Source of the DNA: an uncultured Psychrobacter sp.
GTDB lineage: Bacteria; Pseudomonadota; Gammaproteobacteria; Pseudomonadales; Moraxellaceae
Direction of reading: 5' to 3'
Assembly: GCA_947489525.1 (NCBI GenBank)
Contig: CANLDW010000002.1
Coordinates: 496,001-560,000, forward strand
DNA: 64,000 nt
In this document: positions 1-8,390 of the stretch, one piece after another
Numbering within the stretch: the stretch's first letter is position 1
How the letters are laid out: each line of letters starts with the position of its first letter
Made by a program: the position numbers and the translations under genes
Notes under the pieces: model-generated
Seen by the model: the letters and a program-made list of their open reading frames with translations, nothing else
What the model was told of the DNA's origin: nothing
Databases searched by the model: none

Positions 1-2
1 AG

Positions 3-386
3 TGCGATAATCACTTCAGTGGTAATTTCCCAACGCCAGTGGTTAGCGAAGTACCTGCTCTACCCGCACAAATCGCTATCGATGAAGAGCGCAGTGTTGA
101 GCCTGTTGTTATCCAAACCAGACGTTATATTCGTCCTTCTACTTACAGTATAAAAGAGGTTGTCGTAGCGCCCGTGGATCAAGTCAAACGCTATAATACA
201 GTGGACGGTACAGCTATCGGTGTCGAAGGCGCCCAACGTACGGTCATCTTAGGTCAACAAGCGGATGCTGAGATATTAGATGAAGTAGAGATTGATCAGA
301 CGTTCCCAGTTATTCGGGTGCCAAGTAACGATAATCAAAGACGCGTCATTGATCCAAATACAGGTAGAACGATCATTGTTGAGTAA
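3..386 (+). CDS. C-terminal part of an unidentified protein (5' end outside window)
   Basis: The reading frame is open from base 3 to the stop at 384-386, so this is probably the end of a longer gene. A GTG at 39 could start a 115-residue protein, but the in-frame residues before it (CDNHFSGNFPTP) continue without a stop and no good ribosome binding site precedes the GTG. The visible part is rich in Val, Ile, Asp and Arg, has no membrane segment, and ends with a short Arg/Asn/Thr stretch (VIDPNTGRTIIVE). I recognise no family. It lacks the TPAD / GELLATQPG repeats of the two genes downstream but lies on the same strand. A hairpin terminator follows at about 532-560. Confidence 0.5.
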   Translation, partial: CDNHFSGNFPTPVVSEVPALPAQIAIDEERSVEPVVIQTRRYIRPSTYSIKEVVVAPVDQVKRYNTVDGTAIGVEGAQRTVILGQQADAEILDEVEIDQTFPVIRVPSNDNQRRVIDPNTGRTIIVE

Positions 387-531
387 ATCGCGAGAATAAG
401 TTACGACGCTTTTTTACAAAGATTAGAGGTTTATTCTCATAAATTAACATAAGTCGTTGTATGTAAATGTATTTACGTTTTGTTTTCTTAAATATACATG
501 AACACACGGGACGGCTAAAATTTTACTACTG

Positions 532-560
532 AAATGCCAGCTCGTTAGCTGGTATTTTTA
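532..560 (+). terminator. Rho-independent terminator
   Basis: ATGCCAGCT (534-542) pairs with AGCTGGTAT (547-555) around a CGTT loop, with flanking A and T runs and one G-T wobble. It lies 146 bases after the first gene and before the signal-peptide repeat gene. Its sequence closely resembles the terminator at 1623-1650. Confidence 0.75.
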
Positions 561-661
561 TATGCAGATAAATATACGAACGGCTTACTTATAAAAAAGT
601 CATTTCTAGGTAAGTCTATACTTTTACTGTTTATTAATAATTAGAAATTAAGGAATCTCTT

Positions 662-1480
662 ATGAAAACACGTATTTTACCTCTCGCTCTAGGTATGGCT
701 TTGGTTTTACCAAGTTTAGCTTTTGCCGCTTATAACACAGGCAATGTTACCCCTGCTGATGCACGTACAATGCCCGCACAAAATACCCTACAGTCTAAAG
801 TTATTGGTCCAGATGGTGAGCTGCTTGCAACTCAACCGGGTCGTGTTGAGATCAATGATCCCAATATGAATAGCAGTATGAACCGCAACATGAACAATGG
901 GATGAATTATAGCCGCAATAGCATGAATACTAATGTGAATACGGGTAATGTTACACCTGCAGACATGCGTACTGTGCCAGCACCAAACACACTACAGTCT
1001 AAAATCATTGGTCCAGATGGTGAGCTGCTTGCTACCCAACCCGGCCGAGTTGAGATTAATGATCCCAATATGAATAGCAATATGAACAACAGAGCAGGTT
1101 ATAACCGTAATAGTATAAATACTAATGTAAACACAGGTAACGTCACACCTGCTGATATGCGTATTATGCCAGCACCAAATACACTACAACGCAAAATCGA
1201 AGGTCCAAGTGGAGAGTTACTAGCAACACAGCCCGGTGAGGTTGAAATTAATGAATTGGCGGTCGCTGGGACTCGTAGCTCATCACCAAACTTGCGTTAC
1301 AATCAACCGCTATTACTCGGTGAGCAAGTCCAAAGTGGTACGGTAACGCCAGCCGATGTTCGCACTACGCCTGCACCCATCACTTTGCAACAAAAAATAC
1401 AAGGGCCGCGCGGTGAGCTGGTCGCCACACAGCCTGGTGAAGTTGAGTTTATAGAAAATCGTCGTATATCCGTTCGCTAG
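662..1480 (+). CDS. Secreted protein with four TPAD/GELLATQPG repeats
   Basis: This 272-residue protein begins with a clear signal peptide (residues 1-22, cleavage expected after AFA), so export across the inner membrane is inferred. The mature part is four copies of a unit of about 40 residues. Each copy starts with a form of NTGNVTPADxRTxPAPNTLQ and ends with GPDGELLATQPGxVEIN; the last copy ends in VEFIENRR. The first three units are joined by Asn/Met-rich linkers (NMNSSMNRNMNNGMN type), and the last by a different linker. There are no Cys residues, no lipobox and no catalytic motif I can name. An AAGGAAT ribosome binding site lies 7 bases before the ATG. The gene at 1858 is a paralogue with three units, which points to local duplication. 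The function is unknown; the repeat architecture would fit an envelope or surface protein, but that is a guess. Confidence 0.85.
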   Translation: MKTRILPLALGMALVLPSLAFAAYNTGNVTPADARTMPAQNTLQSKVIGPDGELLATQPGRVEINDPNMNSSMNRNMNNGMNYSRNSMNTNVNTGNVTPADMRTVPAPNTLQSKIIGPDGELLATQPGRVEINDPNMNSNMNNRAGYNRNSINTNVNTGNVTPADMRIMPAPNTLQRKIEGPSGELLATQPGEVEINELAVAGTRSSSPNLRYNQPLLLGEQVQSGTVTPADVRTTPAPITLQQKIQGPRGELVATQPGEVEFIENRRISVR

Positions 1481-1857
1481 TACATTACTACAGCTGTGCT
1501 CGTTATCGCTGATTGCAACATGAACATAACGAGTTAGAGTAAATATTGGCTTACAGACACAGCAGTTGCATAACAATACAGGGTTATACCGAGCTGTCAG
1601 CTTATTAATCTGTCTACTACTGAAATACCAGCCATAGAGCTGGTATTTTTGCGTTTACGACAGTTAGGTACATCTGATTTAGCTGTCTTCACTGATGATA
1701 CTTATGCTTATAAGCATCCTTATGTGATCGTATATCTAGTATCTGTTGCTATAACTCATTCTAGATCAATCAATATTGTAGGACGTAACGCGACATTTAA
1801 GCTTGAGTCCAAGCTTTAAGACTCGTCTTTAATATTTGCAACTCAAGGAATTATCCG
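1481..1857 (+). other. Intergenic region between the two repeat-protein genes
   Basis: It holds the terminator of the first repeat gene (1623-1650) and then about 200 bases that must carry the promoter of the second. A 7-bp hairpin (AAGCTTG at 1799-1805, CAAGCTT at 1810-1816) sits about 40 bases before the second start codon, in the probable 5' leader. No further gene is visible. Confidence 0.5.
1623..1650 (+). terminator. Rho-independent terminator of the first repeat-protein gene
   Basis: A perfect 10-bp stem, AAATACCAGC (1623-1632) with GCTGGTATTT (1639-1648), a 6-base loop, and a run of T. It is nearly the same sequence as the terminator at 532-560, including the preceding CTACTG. Confidence 0.85.
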
Positions 1858-2547
1858 ATGAAAAACCATACTTTAACACTCGTTATGAGCGCCGCTCTAG
1901 CCCTACCCATGTTATCGGTAGCAGCACCTGTAAACACTGGCAATATTACGCCTGCTGATAATCTCAATCAGCCTGCTCCCAATACCTTACAAGCTGAAAT
2001 AGAAGGTCCTGATGGTGAGCTCCTTGCCACCCAGCCGGGTGAAGTGGATCCAAGCATGATGCAGGATCCAAGCATGATGCAGGATCCAAACATGATGCAA
2101 GACCCAAACATGATGCAAGACCCAAACATGATGCAAGACCCAAACATGATGCAAGACCAAAACATGATGCAGGATTCTAACGATACTGGCTATGTTACGC
2201 CTGCTGATAGGCGATCCAGCGCAGCGCCTAATACGTTGCAGCAGAACATTGAAGGTCCTGATGGTGAGCTGCTGGCTACCCAGCCCGGTGATATTGAGCT
2301 TAATGAGCAAGCAGCAATCGACGCTGCAAACGGTGCGACCCAACCACTGGCTCGGCAAACTATGACTAACAATGATCGTCTCATGGCTGGAGAAGCCTTT
2401 GACAGTAGTATGGTGTCAGAGGATGTGAGCGCAAATACTGTTCCAAGTACCTTGCAAGAAAGAATCGAGGACGATCGTGGGGAGCTACTTGCGACCCAAC
2501 CTGCTCAAGTTGAGTTTAGCGAAAATCGCCGTGTCGCTAGACGCTAA
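1858..2547 (+). CDS. Secreted paralogue with three GELLATQPG repeats and a Met/Gln/Asp tandem repeat
   Basis: This 229-residue protein has a signal peptide (cleavage expected near SVA-AP, about residue 22) and three copies of the unit seen in the gene at 662. The first two are canonical (NTGNITPAD / DTGYVTPAD ... GPDGELLATQPG). The third is eroded: it lacks TPAD but keeps NTVPSTLQ and RGELLATQP. It ends in VEFSENRR, as its paralogue ends in VEFIENRR. Between units 1 and 2 (residues 64-105) lies a 6-residue repeat of the form DPNMMQ, seven copies encoded by 18-bp DNA repeats. A good AAGGAAT ribosome binding site precedes the ATG. No Cys, no lipobox and no recognised enzyme fold. A bidirectional-looking terminator follows at 2634-2659. 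Function unknown. Confidence 0.85.
   Translation: MKNHTLTLVMSAALALPMLSVAAPVNTGNITPADNLNQPAPNTLQAEIEGPDGELLATQPGEVDPSMMQDPSMMQDPNMMQDPNMMQDPNMMQDPNMMQDQNMMQDSNDTGYVTPADRRSSAAPNTLQQNIEGPDGELLATQPGDIELNEQAAIDAANGATQPLARQTMTNNDRLMAGEAFDSSMVSEDVSANTVPSTLQERIEDDRGELLATQPAQVEFSENRRVARR
2047..2172 (+). repeat. Seven 18-bp tandem repeats in the coding sequence
   Basis: Seven adjacent 18-bp units encode D-P-[SN]-M-M-Q, the last unit D-Q-N-M-M-Q. The central four units are almost identical at DNA level, so copy number can change by slippage without a frameshift. Confidence 0.95.
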
Positions 2548-2633
2548 TATTGTCATCTCACTTTTGATAATCTCGTACTAATACAAATAGTACGCTAACA
2601 TTTATTCGTATAGATGACTTACTACACTCAATA

Positions 2634-2659
2634 AAAAGGCAGCCTAATGGCTGCCCTTT
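2634..2659. terminator. Terminator between convergent genes
   Basis: GGCAGCC (2638-2644) pairs with GGCTGCC (2649-2655) around TAAT. It has A's on the left and CTTT on the right, so it could serve both the repeat gene and the convergent tex gene. Confidence 0.75.
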
Positions 2660-2727
2660 CATGGTTACCCTATTAATATTTTATGAGTTATCTAAAGTTT
2701 TGAACTCAGATACTCTTATTACCTCTA

Positions 2728-5271
2728 TCACTTTTTGTTTTTAGTCACGCCAGCTTCTTGCAACAGCGCGCCAAGCGTCCCTATCTTATTCGGTGTTTCA
2801 GTTTTACTTTGTTTTTGACTACCACTGTGGCTACGAGCATTGGAGTCTTTATTGCTTCCTTTACTTGAGCGCTTAGAGTGTGGCTTTGAGCGGCGCTGAT
2901 TTTCAGATTTAGACGCTACGCGGTCTGGACGAGCTTCGCGACTTCCCTCGTTTTCTCCTCCAGTCTTAGTAGAGCGCGCAGGCTTATCAGATTCAGGCTT
3001 CATACTAAAACCAATGCGACCACGCGCCTCATCTATCGAAATCACGCGTACAGAAACGATATCGCCCGGTTTGACGCGGTTCATGGGATCAGCAACAAAG
3101 TCATTGGCCATTTGTGAGATGTGTACCAAGCCGTCTTGATGCACACCAACATCAACGAAACAACCAAAAGCGGTTACATTGGTCACCACGCCTTCTAACT
3201 GCATACCTTCGCTTAGATCTTTAATACTATTAATATCCTCACGGAAGTTTGCTGTCTTAAACTCAGGACGTGGGTCACGGGCAGGTTTAGCGAGCTCATC
3301 TATAACGGCTCTAATACTGACATTGTCATCATTAGCTGCCAACGTATTCGTATCAATACTATTTAGAACGCTATCGTTACCAATAATATCTGGTAGCGAC
3401 TTGCCCGTTTGCTGTAGTAAGCTATCCACTAATGGATAGCTCTCTGGATGTACACCCGTTGCGTCCAAAGGATTGCTACCATCATGAATCCGTAAAAATC
3501 CAGCCGCCTGTTCAAAGGTTTTAGCGCCTAAGCGCGGTACGTCTTTTAACGCTTCACGGTCAGCAAAAGCGCCATGCTCACGGCGGTAACTAACAATCTG
3601 CTGCGCAACATTGCGATTGAGACCAGCAATGTGCGCCAAAATGGCGGGACTGGCAGTGTTCACATCGACGCCGACCGCGTTTACGCTATCTTGCGTGACT
3701 TTATCCAAACTATCTGCCAGCTGGTTTTGATTAACATCGTGTTGATACTGACCAACGCCGATCGCCTTAGGATCAACTTTGACTAACTCAGACAAAGGAT
3801 CTTGTAAGCGGCGGGCAATTGATACTGCACCGCGTACTGACACGTCAAGACCTGCCAGCTCCTCACTTGCAAGCTCACTTGCTGAGTATACAGAAGCGCC
3901 AGACTCATTGACGATAACGGACTTGGCCTGTAAGTTCTCATCCGCGTCGAGAATCTCTTTGATCATGGCATCGGTTTCGCGGCTAGCTGTGCCATTACCA
4001 ATAGCGACTAAGTCAACCTCGTAGCTACTAAGTAGCGTCGCTATCGTCGCTTTGGCCTCATCCATCTTATTATCTGGAGCAAACGGGTAGACTGTCGCAA
4101 CCACTGGCTTGTCGCTATCATCTAGCATGACGTGACCTTGAGCGTCAATCACTGCCATCTTAACACCATGACGAATGCCCGGATCAACACCCAAAATGGT
4201 CTTGCGTCCAGCGGGCGCTGCCATTAATAAGTGCTGCAAGTTATTAGCAAATACGTCGATGGCGTCGGCTTCCGCCGCAAGACGCTTCTCGGTGAGCAGG
4301 CGATGCTCAATGTGCGGACGCCACTTATCTTTCCACAGACTTGTTGCGGCCTCGGTTAAAAACGCGCGGCGCTCGGCAGGCGCTTTGGCATCGACACTGA
4401 AATGAGCGATGATCTTTTCGATAAAAGGCGCATCTTCACCCTCAATCTTGAGACCTAAGACGTTTTCTTGACGACCGCGCAGCATGGCTAGTAGACGATG
4501 ATTGGGCAGGCGTGCGAGGCTCTCGCTATGCTCGAAATAGTCCTTAAACTTCTCGCCCACTTCACGCTTCTCATCGCTCGCTACCGTTGAGACGATGCTG
4601 GCTGTTTTGGCAAACCCTTGACGCAAGTTATCAAGTAGATCCAGCGCTTGTGTCCATTCATCAACGATAATGGCTTGCACGCCAGCGAGCTGCTTATCGC
4701 TATCACTAAAGTCAATCTCAATCTCATTCCCGCTATCATCAGTGATACTGCTAGGGGCTTGATAATCCGCTATAGCCTCAAGTGGGGTAATCTCTTGAGT
4801 CAGTAATGCCTGTGCAGCCTCATTGAGACCAGCAGCGCGGGCTTTTGCTGCAGGAGAGCGGCGGCGCGGACGATAAGGCAGATAGATATCTTCAAGCTCA
4901 AGCTTGGAGGCGGCGTTATCTATACGCGCTTGCAGCTCATCGGTTAGATTGCCTTGAGTGCGCAAAAGCTCACTGATCTTAAGCCGGCGCGTTGCCATAT
5001 CGCGCTCATAGTTGAGCGACTTCTCTAGCGCCCGTAGCTGAGCGTCGTCGAGGTTTTGGGTCTTCTCTTTGCGGTAACGCGCAATGAATGGCACGGTAGC
5101 GCCTTCATCGTATAGTTTGACAAACGCATTGACTTGAGCAGTCTTAATGCCAAGCGCGCGAGCAAGCTTGTCGTGAATATTCGCGTGGGTGGTTGCATCT
5201 AAAATTTGGCTATTTGTCGAATTTTGCGATGACGTTAAGGTATCAGTGCTACTCATATCCGTATCAATCAT
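2728..5271 (-). CDS. tex: Tex family S1 RNA-binding transcription accessory protein
   Basis: Tex proteins bind nucleic acid in the cytoplasm and are linked to transcription and translation; the exact role is unsettled. At 847 residues it is longer than the usual 770-790 because of its tail. In order: N-terminal helical Tex domain (about 30-330), YqgF-like RNase H fold starting at about 355 (TILGVDPGIRHG), helix-hairpin-helix region after about 510 (NTASPAILAHIAGLNRNVAQ), S1 domain at about 689-758 (VTAFGCFVDVGVHQDGLVHI), and a basic, Ser/Lys/Arg-rich disordered tail from about 760. The first ATG has no clear ribosome binding site; ATG at 5256 (MSSTDTLTS) is an equally likely start. It is transcribed away from the OmpR-type regulator gene. 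Confidence 0.95.
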   Translation of the reverse strand: MIDTDMSSTDTLTSSQNSTNSQILDATTHANIHDKLARALGIKTAQVNAFVKLYDEGATVPFIARYRKEKTQNLDDAQLRALEKSLNYERDMATRRLKISELLRTQGNLTDELQARIDNAASKLELEDIYLPYRPRRRSPAAKARAAGLNEAAQALLTQEITPLEAIADYQAPSSITDDSGNEIEIDFSDSDKQLAGVQAIIVDEWTQALDLLDNLRQGFAKTASIVSTVASDEKREVGEKFKDYFEHSESLARLPNHRLLAMLRGRQENVLGLKIEGEDAPFIEKIIAHFSVDAKAPAERRAFLTEAATSLWKDKWRPHIEHRLLTEKRLAAEADAIDVFANNLQHLLMAAPAGRKTILGVDPGIRHGVKMAVIDAQGHVMLDDSDKPVVATVYPFAPDNKMDEAKATIATLLSSYEVDLVAIGNGTASRETDAMIKEILDADENLQAKSVIVNESGASVYSASELASEELAGLDVSVRGAVSIARRLQDPLSELVKVDPKAIGVGQYQHDVNQNQLADSLDKVTQDSVNAVGVDVNTASPAILAHIAGLNRNVAQQIVSYRREHGAFADREALKDVPRLGAKTFEQAAGFLRIHDGSNPLDATGVHPESYPLVDSLLQQTGKSLPDIIGNDSVLNSIDTNTLAANDDNVSIRAVIDELAKPARDPRPEFKTANFREDINSIKDLSEGMQLEGVVTNVTAFGCFVDVGVHQDGLVHISQMANDFVADPMNRVKPGDIVSVRVISIDEARGRIGFSMKPESDKPARSTKTGGENEGSREARPDRVASKSENQRRSKPHSKRSSKGSNKDSNARSHSGSQKQSKTETPNKIGTLGALLQEAGVTKNKK

Positions 5272-5568
5272 TGAGAAATGTAGTTTGGCATTATAGCAAA
5301 AGCTGCATGAATAAAAATCCTTTTTCTTTTTTCCTCATTTATCCGCTGTTTTATTCCCTAAATCGTCCTGTACGCGGCTCTTTACTTAACGTCATACCCT
5401 TTGTTAAACAAACGCATACAGCATTTATCCTTGCTAGTGATGCAATTGCTAAGGCAATCTTATACACTAAGGAGTCAAAGGTTTGATTGATGACTCCTAT
5501 CTCTTTTTTATAACTATTAGAATTATTAGAAATCTAACTTATCACCCTGTCTACAAAAGGATTGCTAA

Positions 5569-6327
5569 ATGACTGACAATACTAGCCCTGATACCATGAC
5601 TCAGCGTATTTTAGTAGTCGATGATGATGCGCGGCTGCGCTCGTTGTTACAACGATTTTTGGAAGATGATGGTTTTGTGGTGCGTACCGCGCATGACGGC
5701 AATCAGATGGACAAGCTTATGCAGCGCGAGCTATTTTCGCTTATCGTCCTTGATCTTATGTTGCCCGGTGAGGACGGCATCAGCATTTGTAATCGCCTGC
5801 GTGATGACAACAGTGATATTCCTATTATTATGCTGACTGCCAAAGGCGGCGACGCCGATCGTATTGCTGGCCTTGAGGCAGGCGCAGATGATTATCTGCC
5901 CAAACCTTTTAATCCAAAAGAGCTACTCGCTCGTATCAAAGCCGTGCTGCGCCGTCAGAATCGTGAGCTTCCCGGCGCGCCGAGCTATCAAGTAGAGGTC
6001 GTAGAGTTTGGTCCTTGGACACTTGATCTATCCACGCGTACGCTCAAACGCGATGGCAATGTAGTGACCTTGACTACAGGTGAGTTCTCCGTCCTAAAAG
6101 CGCTGGTTCAGCATCCACGTGAACCCTTAACGCGTGATAAACTCATGAACCTAGCCCGGGGTCGCGAGTGGGGTGCCATGGAGCGCTCCATCGATGTGCA
6201 AGTCTCGCGCCTGCGCCGCTTGATTGAAGATAATCCGTCACAAGCGCGCTATATTCAAACGGTCTGGGGCGTCGGTTACGTCTTTGTCCCTGATGAAGCC
6301 GAGGCGGATACCAAAGATGACGCCTAG
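5569..6327 (+). CDS. ompR: OmpR-type response regulator
   Basis: Two-component response regulator of 252 residues. The receiver domain occupies about 12-130, with acidic residues D18-D20, phosphoacceptor D62 (VLDLMLPGEDG), T90 and K112 (DYLPKPFNPKELLARIKAVLRR). The C-terminal winged helix (about 145-240) contains RSIDVQVSRLRRLIEDNP and YIQTVWGVGYVFVP, typical of OmpR itself. In the family, phospho-OmpR binds promoters of porin and envelope genes. An AAAGGA ribosome binding site lies upstream. The usual partner envZ is not next to it; an ExoD-like gene follows 19 bases downstream instead, so the cognate kinase must be elsewhere or absent. Confidence 0.92.
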   Translation: MTDNTSPDTMTQRILVVDDDARLRSLLQRFLEDDGFVVRTAHDGNQMDKLMQRELFSLIVLDLMLPGEDGISICNRLRDDNSDIPIIMLTAKGGDADRIAGLEAGADDYLPKPFNPKELLARIKAVLRRQNRELPGAPSYQVEVVEFGPWTLDLSTRTLKRDGNVVTLTTGEFSVLKALVQHPREPLTRDKLMNLARGREWGAMERSIDVQVSRLRRLIEDNPSQARYIQTVWGVGYVFVPDEAEADTKDDA

Positions 6328-6346
6328 GCGGGTGTTAGGAGAAACT

Positions 6347-7039
6347 GTGTCAAAAAATAAGCCCAAGTCCAACCATAAAGGTAGTCAAACCTCCCTTAAC
6401 TCCTATAGCGAGCACCATAATAATGGCGAGAACGATTCATCGTGCTCGAATAGTTCCCAGTCAGATAACCGGCTAACCTCAGTCTTATATCAGCTTGAGC
6501 CTGATGAAGATACCAACAAGGTAAGTATTGGCGACATAATGGAGACGCTAAGTACGAGAGGGTTCGGCCCTCTACTGTTTGCCCCAGCACTTATTGCAAT
6601 AATGCCAACCGGTGGTATTCCAGGTGTGCCAACAGTATGTGGCGTCATTATCGCCCTAATAAGCGTACAGATGTTACTCGGTAAAGAGCAACCCTGGCTA
6701 CCTGAATTTATCAATAAAGTTGATTTTGATCAAGATAAGCTTCACAAAGGCATAAACATCGCTTCAAAAGCAACCCAATGGATTGATAAAATCGTCAAAC
6801 CTAGGTTAGAACTACTGTGTTCTAATAAGGCAAAAAAAGTAGCCGCCTTACTATGTATTTTTGCTGCCTTAGCAATGATACCGTTAGAGATTGTGCCCTT
6901 TGCGGTCATGATACCAGCTGCCGCCATCATTTTATTTGCTATTAGTTTTATCACTCACGATGGCTATGTTTTCTTAGCTGCTTTGTTCTTTAGTTTGATG
7001 ACTGCCTATTTTTTAATCTCCCACGTTATCATGGGATAA
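6347..7039 (+). CDS. ExoD-like exopolysaccharide synthesis membrane protein
   Basis: Inner-membrane protein related to ExoD, a family linked to exopolysaccharide production in rhizobia; the molecular function is unknown. I start it at GTG 6347, which has AGGAG five bases upstream and gives 230 residues. The open frame continues further upstream, but that part overlaps ompR by about 100 bases. After a hydrophilic Ser/Asn-rich N-terminus (about 60 residues) comes the ExoD core: GFGPLLFAPALIAIMPTGGI, PGVPTVCGVIIALISVQML, then a helical charged section and two or three C-terminal membrane segments (about 165-228). It is 19 bases from ompR and probably co-transcribed, occupying the place of envZ. 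Confidence 0.8.
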   Translation: MSKNKPKSNHKGSQTSLNSYSEHHNNGENDSSCSNSSQSDNRLTSVLYQLEPDEDTNKVSIGDIMETLSTRGFGPLLFAPALIAIMPTGGIPGVPTVCGVIIALISVQMLLGKEQPWLPEFINKVDFDQDKLHKGINIASKATQWIDKIVKPRLELLCSNKAKKVAALLCIFAALAMIPLEIVPFAVMIPAAAIILFAISFITHDGYVFLAALFFSLMTAYFLISHVIMG

Positions 7040-7110
7040 AAACACAACCCTCCATATTAAAAGATACTTTTGTGACACCCAGCACAATCTGATTGTCATT
7101 GCCTTATCGC

Positions 7111-7377
7111 TTAGCGCAGCTGGCTATCCTTACTACCGCGGCGATTGAATAGCTCAGTCGCTTTAGCTGTCCGCTCAAGCTCGCCTTGGCAACTTACACA
7201 ATGCTGCACGCCGGGCACTGCGATACGTCTTGCTTCTGGAATGGGATTACCACACTCATCACAATATTCGCTACTTTCACCTTTAGGTATGGCACTACGC
7301 ACGCGATCAAGCGCATCATTTACCGTTGCATCCATCTGTTCGTGCTCAGCACCATCTCTTGACCAACCACCTGCCAT
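7111..7377 (-). CDS. DksA/TraR family C4-type zinc finger protein
   Basis: A small (88-residue) DksA/TraR-like protein with a four-cysteine zinc site: C39 and C42 (YCDECGNPIPEARR) and C60 and C63 (HCVSCQ), the spacing seen in YbiI-type proteins. It has only a short helical N-terminus, too short for the coiled coil DksA inserts into the RNA polymerase secondary channel, so a DksA-like role is possible but not shown. An AAGGAT ribosome binding site lies 2-3 bases before the ATG. It is convergent with the exoD-like gene and 126 bases downstream of yciK on the same strand. Confidence 0.85.
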   Translation of the reverse strand: MAGGWSRDGAEHEQMDATVNDALDRVRSAIPKGESSEYCDECGNPIPEARRIAVPGVQHCVSCQGELERTAKATELFNRRGSKDSQLR

Positions 7378-7503
7378 ATCCTTATCCTCTTTATCTGTTA
7401 TTATTAATTTTTAAAACAAAAGTCTTTAATAACAAATAGATGGGGCTGTAACCTAAAACTTCAACGGCCAGTGATTTAAGCCCATACCTTGCACCTACAA
7501 CAG

Positions 7504-8334
7504 CTAGTCTTTGGGTTGTAGTGCCACGACTTGACCGCGCACACCGATGCTAGCATCACTCATCAGATACACGTACCCTGCCATAATATCCTCAGGCGTT
7601 TTAAGGGTCATCGGGTTCTCTCCAGGATAAGCGTGCGCGCGCATATTGGTACGCGTGGCACCAGGATTGATACAATTGAAACGCAGATTGGTGGTATTTT
7701 GAGTCTCCTGCGTAAAGATGTCACTCATACCCTCAACGGCTTGCTTTGAGAGGGCATAAGCGCCCCAAAACGCGCGCGGATGTGTGCCTACACTGCTTGT
7801 CGTAAATACAACAGAACCATGCGGCGCATCCTTTAATAGCGGTAGCAGAGCTTGAGTGAGCATAAAGGTCGCTGTACTGTTGACTCTCATGACACGCGCA
7901 AAGATATCGACATCGTACATCTCAAGCGGCGTCAGCTCGCCGAGTATACCAGCATTGTGCAAAACACCATCAAGCTGACCGATCTCTTTATCGATAAGCC
8001 CCTCTAACTGCTGCATCTCAGCGTAAGTGGCGTGCTCTAAATCCATGGGTAATATCGCTGGTTGTTTGCCACCTTGCGCCTCGATCTCATCGTATACATG
8101 CTCAAGCTTACTGCTGGTACGACCTAATAAGAGTACGGTTGCGCCTAGGCGTGCATATGTTAAGGCAGCGATACGTCCGATACCCTCACCTGCACCAGTC
8201 ACTAAAATGGCTTTACCAGCCAAAGCATTAGTCTCTGGGACAAAACTGCGAATATCATCGTGATTACATAATGGTTTGGATGGCGTATTAGCTTCTGAGT
8301 TGGACTGCTCTTGAGAAGTAGCGGTTTGCGTCAT
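7504..8334 (-). CDS. yciK: Short-chain dehydrogenase/reductase, YciK family
   Basis: NAD(P)-dependent oxidoreductase of the SDR superfamily, 276 residues. The cofactor motif TGAGEGIGRIAA is at about 46-57, the active-site Ser in VVFTTSSVGTH at about 177, and the YxxxK pair in GAYALSKQAVEGM at about 191-195; NAG (LHNAGILGEL) is also present. The first 38 residues are a hydrophilic extension absent in most SDRs. The substrate is unknown. The order ubiG-mupP-yciK on this strand matches Pseudomonas and supports the YciK assignment. It starts 57 bases after mupP, with GAGAG before the ATG. Confidence 0.88.
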   Translation of the reverse strand: MTQTATSQEQSNSEANTPSKPLCNHDDIRSFVPETNALAGKAILVTGAGEGIGRIAALTYARLGATVLLLGRTSSKLEHVYDEIEAQGGKQPAILPMDLEHATYAEMQQLEGLIDKEIGQLDGVLHNAGILGELTPLEMYDVDIFARVMRVNSTATFMLTQALLPLLKDAPHGSVVFTTSSVGTHPRAFWGAYALSKQAVEGMSDIFTQETQNTTNLRFNCINPGATRTNMRAHAYPGENPMTLKTPEDIMAGYVYLMSDASIGVRGQVVALQPKD

Positions 8335-8390
8335 AGTATTACTCTCACAGCTTAGCGTTTAATTGCTCGTATTTAACGATGGATTGTTTT

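Noticed and set aside
1968..2358. Minus-strand frames with Cys/Ile/Met or His/Val repeats
   Set aside because: They are shadows of the 18-bp repeat in the secreted protein and have no start signals.
5193..5486. Plus-strand 97-codon frame upstream of ompR
   Set aside because: It starts inside tex on the other strand, has no ribosome binding site and resembles no protein; the region is better read as the tex/ompR promoter region.
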